From an uncultured Alphaproteobacteria bacterium (GTDB lineage Bacteria; Pseudomonadota; Alphaproteobacteria; RF32; CAG-239), in the NCBI GenBank assembly GCA_944390885.1, contig CALXRP010000010.1, forward strand, positions 1 to 64,000: a stretch of DNA of 64,000 nucleotides. The letters are read 5' to 3'. Positions 60,158 to 64,000 of the stretch are shown here, one piece after another. The first letter of the stretch is position 1, and each line of letters starts with the position of its first letter. The notes beneath the pieces were generated by a model that did no database searches, was not told the DNA's origin, and worked only from the letters and a program-made list of their open reading frames with translations. Both the position numbers and the translations under genes were made by a program.

Positions 60158-61623
60158 GAAAGAGTTTAAGTCTTGGTTTGTTAGCCGTCTTGCTGTCTTC
60201 TTGCACGGTCGGACCGGATTATCACCGCCCGCAGATTTACAGAGATGAGGAAATCTCCAAAAACCTCGGCCTGAATCCGGCCGAAAAAATGCCGATATCC
60301 AAAGACTGGTATACTCAGTTTAACGACCCGGTGTTAAACGAACTGGTTACCCTGAGTCTGAAAGACAGCCCGGATGTCAAAATCGCCGTCCAGAAACTTC
60401 GCCAGGCCAGAAACGAGTTTGATATTAATGCTTTTAACTATTTTCCGATGATAGACGTTGACGGCAGTTATCATTATAACAAGCCGAGCCGCAAAATCGG
60501 TTATACGATAGATACGGATTATTATCAGACCGGATTAGACGCCTCATGGGAGCTGGATATCTGGGGCGGCGGCCGGCGCCTGACCGAAAGCCAGCAGGCG
60601 TTGATGAAAGCCGCGGCGGCAGATTTGGATAACGTATATGTCAGCCTGGCCGCCGAAACAGCCTCGGATTATATCTCGTTGCGCAGCTTGCAGGTACAGT
60701 TAAAAATTGCCGAACAAAATTTGGAGCTGCAACAAAAAATTTATGACATTGTCAAACGCAAAAATCAGGTTGGCTTAGAAGATGATGTTGCATTGAACCA
60801 GGCCAAATATGCCATTGAAACAACCAAGACCCTAATTCCGGATTTGCAACAAAACATATCGGAAGCGCGCAATGCTTTGGCCATTTTGACCGGCCGTCTG
60901 CCCGGGCAGCTGGACGATTTGCTCTCTGACCGCAAAAGCAATTTGGTGCGCAAACGTTTTCGTTTTGATCTGGAAAAAGTTTATAAACAACCGGCTTCCG
61001 TGATTCGTCTGCGGCCGGACGTTCGCACGGCCGAACAGCAGCTGATTGCACAAAATGCTTTGGTCGGACAAGAAATTTCCAAACTTTTTCCGAATGTCAG
61101 CCTGAGCGGATTTTTAGGCTTTCAGGCCTTGGAGGTCTCGGGGCTGGTCGGCGACAAGAGTTTTATGTACACTTATTCTCCGGCGGTAACATTGCCGCTG
61201 CTGCATTGGGGACAACTCCAAAATCAGGTTGAATTGCAGAAGAATGTAACATTGGAATATTTTTATCGTTACCAAAACAGCATTTTAACCGCCGCAGAAG
61301 AAGTCAAAAATTCCATGAGCGCCATCAGCAGCGAATATAAGAAGAATCTGTCAGCTTACGGCGCAGCTGCTTCCCAGCGAAAAGTAACGGCAATGACTTT
61401 GGAAAAATATAAGCGCGGGCTGATAGAGTTTAATGATGTTCTGACCGCCGAACAAAATCTGCTGAGCGCTCAAAACAACCTTGCCGCCAGCAACGGAAAA
61501 ATCTACCAGAACATTATAGCTTATTACAAAGCCGTAGGAGGCGGATATGCCAAAGATGCACCGGAATTTTGCTCGCTCTACAAATCATCGTTATTAAACG
61601 GAACACCTTGCAAAGCTCTTTGA
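60154..61623 (+). CDS. Outer-membrane efflux lipoprotein (NodT/OprM family)
   Basis: 489 residues with lipobox LSSC (Cys17) followed by TVGPDYHRP, the classical NodT start. Two OEP repeats of coiled-coil helices (~60-250 and ~265-465) are visible, e.g. [20 protein letters not shown] and [20 protein letters not shown]. It forms the trimeric outer-membrane exit duct for the RND pump upstream. The 3' end overlaps the convergent lipoprotein gene by 46 bases. Confidence 0.92.
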   Translation: MRKSLSLGLLAVLLSSCTVGPDYHRPQIYRDEEISKNLGLNPAEKMPISKDWYTQFNDPVLNELVTLSLKDSPDVKIAVQKLRQARNEFDINAFNYFPMIDVDGSYHYNKPSRKIGYTIDTDYYQTGLDASWELDIWGGGRRLTESQQALMKAAAADLDNVYVSLAAETASDYISLRSLQVQLKIAEQNLELQQKIYDIVKRKNQVGLEDDVALNQAKYAIETTKTLIPDLQQNISEARNALAILTGRLPGQLDDLLSDRKSNLVRKRFRFDLEKVYKQPASVIRLRPDVRTAEQQLIAQNALVGQEISKLFPNVSLSGFLGFQALEVSGLVGDKSFMYTYSPAVTLPLLHWGQLQNQVELQKNVTLEYFYRYQNSILTAAEEVKNSMSAISSEYKKNLSAYGAAASQRKVTAMTLEKYKRGLIEFNDVLTAEQNLLSAQNNLAASNGKIYQNIIAYYKAVGGGYAKDAPEFCSLYKSSLLNGTPCKAL

Positions 61624-62054
61624 GGCTTATAAACATAGATATTGGTAATTTCCGGAATATTGGTTGTTCTATGCTCATAGCCGCGTTTTTCCATACATTG
61701 GCGATATTTGCGCGGACTGATACTTTCGTCATCACGCAACGAATTGACAATTAGCGGCTGAGCGTTCCAGTACGGAACATAAGTTGCCCAAATTCCTCTT
61801 TCGGAGTGCCAGTCAGCCCGGATATCAAGCTTTGCTTCTTCCGAATAAAAATAATTACTGAAATCCGGCATCAAAACCCAATCTTCCGCTGCCCGCAGAC
61901 ATTCTGAATGATCACTGGCAAATTTTTGAATCCCCGTATTCTTCCTCTCCCAATGATAAATTACTTGACCTTGCGGATCATCACTGTAAAAGCTTCCGCA
62001 GGCACCAAGCCCGAAAATCAGAATCATAAGGGCGGTTATTTTGTTTTTTGCCAT
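61578..62054 (-). CDS. Hypothetical lipoprotein, 158 aa
   Basis: The signal peptide ends in lipobox LGAC (Cys19). The mature part has paired cysteines (HSECLRAAEDW, RKYRQCMEKRGYEH) like small DUF-type lipoproteins of alphaproteobacteria; no family named. The C-terminal 15 codons overlap the 3' end of the outer-membrane factor on the other strand. If the real stop were earlier the overlap would vanish, but no alternative is apparent. SD AGGAAAAAATAACA. Confidence 0.65.
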   Translation of the reverse strand: MAKNKITALMILIFGLGACGSFYSDDPQGQVIYHWERKNTGIQKFASDHSECLRAAEDWVLMPDFSNYFYSEEAKLDIRADWHSERGIWATYVPYWNAQPLIVNSLRDDESISPRKYRQCMEKRGYEHRTTNIPEITNIYVYKPQRALQGVPFNNDDL

Positions 62055-62066
62055 TGTTATTTTTTC

Positions 62067-62732
62067 CTAAAAGTCCAGATTCGCATAATGTTTTGCTGCC
62101 AAAATGCCTTTAACGCTGTCTTTTAATATATCTTTAAATGCCGGCCGAGATTTAATTTTTGAATACCAAAGCTTTGCATTACGATAATTTTCCCAGGGAA
62201 CATCACCGAGATAATCCAAAATAGACAATTGAGCGCTTGCGCTGATATCGGCATAAGAAAACATTTCTCCGCCGACATAACTGCGTCTTTCACAAAGCCA
62301 GTCCAGATATTCCATATGGAAGTTAAGGTTGTTGATACCAGTTTTCAGCCTGCGTGAATCCGGAGCCAACCCTTGCCCGAAACGTTTATGAACCTTTTCC
62401 ACCACAACATTTTTATAAACATCATGATAAAATTTAAGGTCAAACCATTCGCATAGCCGGCGCACTTCTGCACGTTGTTCGGCATTGTCCGGCAGCAGAC
62501 GAACTTCTTTGTCGGCATCTTCCAAAAATTCGGATATTGCATAATTCCCGGAAATAACCTTACCGTCATTTATAAAAATCGGCAGCTCCCCGGCCGGGTT
62601 CAGCTTAAAAACATCCGGAGACATATCCCACGGTTCTTCTTCTTTCAATACAAAGAGCATTTTTTTCTCGCTCATGGCAATCCGGATTTTGCGCGAAGCC
62701 GGAGAAAACGGATGATGTATTAAAAGAACCAT
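62067..62732 (-). CDS. Glutathione S-transferase family protein
   Basis: 221 residues. Thioredoxin-like N-terminus: LLIHHPFSPASRKIRIAMSE with the catalytic Ser region, NPAGELPIFIN with the cis-Pro, and ISGNYAISEFLED binding the gamma-glutamyl part. The all-helical C-terminal domain includes MFSYADISASAQLSILDYLG. The ATG at 62732 follows GAGGTTGTAAA. The lipoprotein gene follows after 12 bases; co-transcription is possible. Confidence 0.85.
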   Translation of the reverse strand: MVLLIHHPFSPASRKIRIAMSEKKMLFVLKEEEPWDMSPDVFKLNPAGELPIFINDGKVISGNYAISEFLEDADKEVRLLPDNAEQRAEVRRLCEWFDLKFYHDVYKNVVVEKVHKRFGQGLAPDSRRLKTGINNLNFHMEYLDWLCERRSYVGGEMFSYADISASAQLSILDYLGDVPWENYRNAKLWYSKIKSRPAFKDILKDSVKGILAAKHYANLDF

Positions 62733-62810
62733 TTTACAACCTCTGAATTTTTCCCAAACCAATCTGATAATAAATTCTAATCATTAGAACAAAAAGGTCA
62801 AGCCCGGAGA

Positions 62811-63671
62811 TTATTTTGTATACATCGGCGGGGTGACGCTGTTGTTAATAACCTCAAACTGATGGATAATATTCAGCAGATATTTTTTAAACTTTTCCTG
62901 CACATCTTGTCTTTCCAGATATTTACCGAGCCGCCCGATAAGAAACTTACGGTCTTCCGAAACTTTTGAAACACCGATAAACATGGGAATATCCCAAATA
63001 ATCTGTTTTGAAAAAGCCACATAGTTACGCAGTCCGAGTTTAGAAGCCTCGATCAACCCGGTATAATATCCGGTAAAGACATAGTCTATCTCTTTGGTAA
63101 AAAGCATTCTGAACAGTTCGTTCGGATCGCGTATTTTTATCACATCATAATCTTTCATCTGTTCGGTAACAAAATCGCTCAGGATCTCTTTTTCCAAAAT
63201 TGCCCCTTTAAGTTTTTTTACATCTTCCAACGATTTAATCTCGTTTCGGCGGCTTGGCAGCGTCATCAGCGTAATCGGATTGGAGATCGGCGCCGGCAGA
63301 ACATAATCAAGCCCGGCATAAAGCTTGGTGTCATGATACATGCCGAGCAAAATATCAATATTGCCGCTGCGCACGTCGCGGATAATGCTGTTATAATCGG
63401 TCAGATAGTTCAGATAAACCATATTGGCGTTATTTTCTTTGGCAAAATCGTTGAGAAGCTCCTGAAAAAGATATTGCCTTTTTCCGGCTTGTTTATTGTT
63501 ATCCTGGTCAATTTTAACAATTTCGTAACCATACGGAGGATAATCAGCAAAACCGGCAGCGGTAATTTCTCTTTCGGCTTTTGTTCCGCTAAAATCCACC
63601 AACGCGGCGGCATTTCCGGCTGAAAACAAAACAAAGATGGCAGTCAGCAAGATTTTTTTGGGATTGTTCAT
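62811..63671 (-). CDS. Periplasmic substrate-binding protein (SBP_bac_3-like)
   Basis: 286 residues. A signal peptide (ILLTAIFVLFSAGNAAA) is followed by the extracellular solute-binding fold: ITAAGFADYPPYGYEIV, LLNDFAKENNANMVYLNYL, IIRDVRSGNIDILLGMYHD, and the second lobe LFRMLFTKEIDYVFTGYYTG. It usually binds amino acids for an ABC importer, but no ABC genes lie nearby in the window. SD AAAGGAATAAAT. Confidence 0.82.
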   Translation of the reverse strand: MNNPKKILLTAIFVLFSAGNAAALVDFSGTKAEREITAAGFADYPPYGYEIVKIDQDNNKQAGKRQYLFQELLNDFAKENNANMVYLNYLTDYNSIIRDVRSGNIDILLGMYHDTKLYAGLDYVLPAPISNPITLMTLPSRRNEIKSLEDVKKLKGAILEKEILSDFVTEQMKDYDVIKIRDPNELFRMLFTKEIDYVFTGYYTGLIEASKLGLRNYVAFSKQIIWDIPMFIGVSKVSEDRKFLIGRLGKYLERQDVQEKFKKYLLNIIHQFEVINNSVTPPMYTK

Positions 63672-63775
63672 ATTTATTCCTTTAAAAAATGAAGAAAAAC
63701 GTATATATCATAAACCATATTATATACAGTTAATGTTAAAAAAGATTTTATATATTTGAGTAGGTCAGGTGAAAA

Positions 63776-64000
63776 ATGAACGAATCCGATCAGTATTCCA
63801 GCAATGAAATGCATTCATTGTCACAATCGGAGTTGGAAAGCCGGGCTCTTATTAATACGGCTTCAAAACTTAATTACATCAGAGAACATTGGGAAGAAGG
63901 AAAGTCCGGGCTGGATGAAGCCTTGGATAAAAACCGCAAATTATGGACGATTATCGCCTCAGCCATGAAGGAAGATGATTGTCCCCAGCCGGAAGAAGTC
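63776..64000 (+). CDS. flaF: Flagellar biosynthesis regulator FlaF (3' end outside window)
   Basis: 75 residues are visible before the window ends. SELESRALINTASKLNYIRE and LDEALDKNRKLWTIIASAMK match the FlaF family, with the signature L-x-x-A-L-x-x-N-R-x-L-W. In alphaproteobacteria FlaF promotes flagellin production, antagonising FlbT. The ribosome site is AGGTGAAAA. It suggests a flagellated organism; the rest of the locus lies outside. Confidence 0.82.
   Translation, partial: MNESDQYSSNEMHSLSQSELESRALINTASKLNYIREHWEEGKSGLDEALDKNRKLWTIIASAMKEDDCPQPEEV

Overview
The window reads as a chromosomal segment of a Gram-negative alphaproteobacterium of moderate GC. Support comes from the order yceD-rpmF-plsX-fabH-ihfA-merR (21.3-25.0 kb), a flaF start at the right edge, a ribbon-helix-helix protein typical of that class and a NodT-type outer-membrane factor. 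Arginine/agmatine exchange, two RND pumps, porins and large secreted proteins would suit an animal-gut or host-associated lineage; that is inference. I see no rRNA, CRISPR array, transposase or integrase.

Layout. 0-2.8 kb: tail of a Cys-rich secreted protein, an orphan, a nitroreductase, a histidine phosphatase and an MIF-like tautomerase. 2.8-5.0 kb: pyruvoyl arginine decarboxylase plus APC antiporter, resembling chlamydial AaxB/AaxC. 5.2-9.6 kb: RND pump 1. 9.6-12.0 kb: three orphans and a repeat-rich spacer. 12.0-15.9 kb: cyclophilin, then the retropepsin-like lipoprotein / 7TM-transglutaminase / ATP-grasp ligase trio. 16-18.7 kb: a papain-like candidate and a Cys-rich secreted protein. 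18.8-20.1 kb: OprB-type porin. 20.3-25.0 kb: an orphan, bamE and the lipid/ribosome housekeeping block. 25.0-27.7 kb: hypoxanthine-DNA glycosylase, porin, acetyltransferase. 27.7-35.2 kb: AT-rich accessory island with two divergent operons (UvrD-like helicase plus partner; endonuclease-like protein, small ORF, ankyrin protein, Cas4-like/DEDD nuclease) beside a tRNA-Pro and a duplicated half-tRNA. 35.3-41.1 kb: histidine phosphatase, RHH regulator, Hsp20, a beta-solenoid-like repeat protein, an amidohydrolase and an EF-hand protein. 41.2-42.5 kb: a candidate structured RNA ending in a terminator before a small HTH-like gene, then repeats and a MITE-like element. 42.5-51.9 kb: archaeal/eukaryotic-type proS, cold-shock protein, orphans, a second full-length Cys-rich paralogue, alpha/beta hydrolase, GT4 glycosyltransferase and thrS. 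52.2-55.4 kb: an autotransporter with GGAI/FxxN repeats like chlamydial Pmp proteins. 55.8-61.6 kb: RND pump 2 with its outer-membrane factor. 61.6-64 kb: lipoprotein, GST, solute-binding protein and the start of flaF.

Recurring themes. Dispersed palindromic repeats cluster in six spacers, several beside surface-protein genes. The two full-length Cys-rich paralogues share a promoter and a long structured leader, pointing to common control. The main candidates for something undescribed are the divergent nuclease/helicase island, the Cys-rich family with its leader, and the structured RNA near 41.3 kb.
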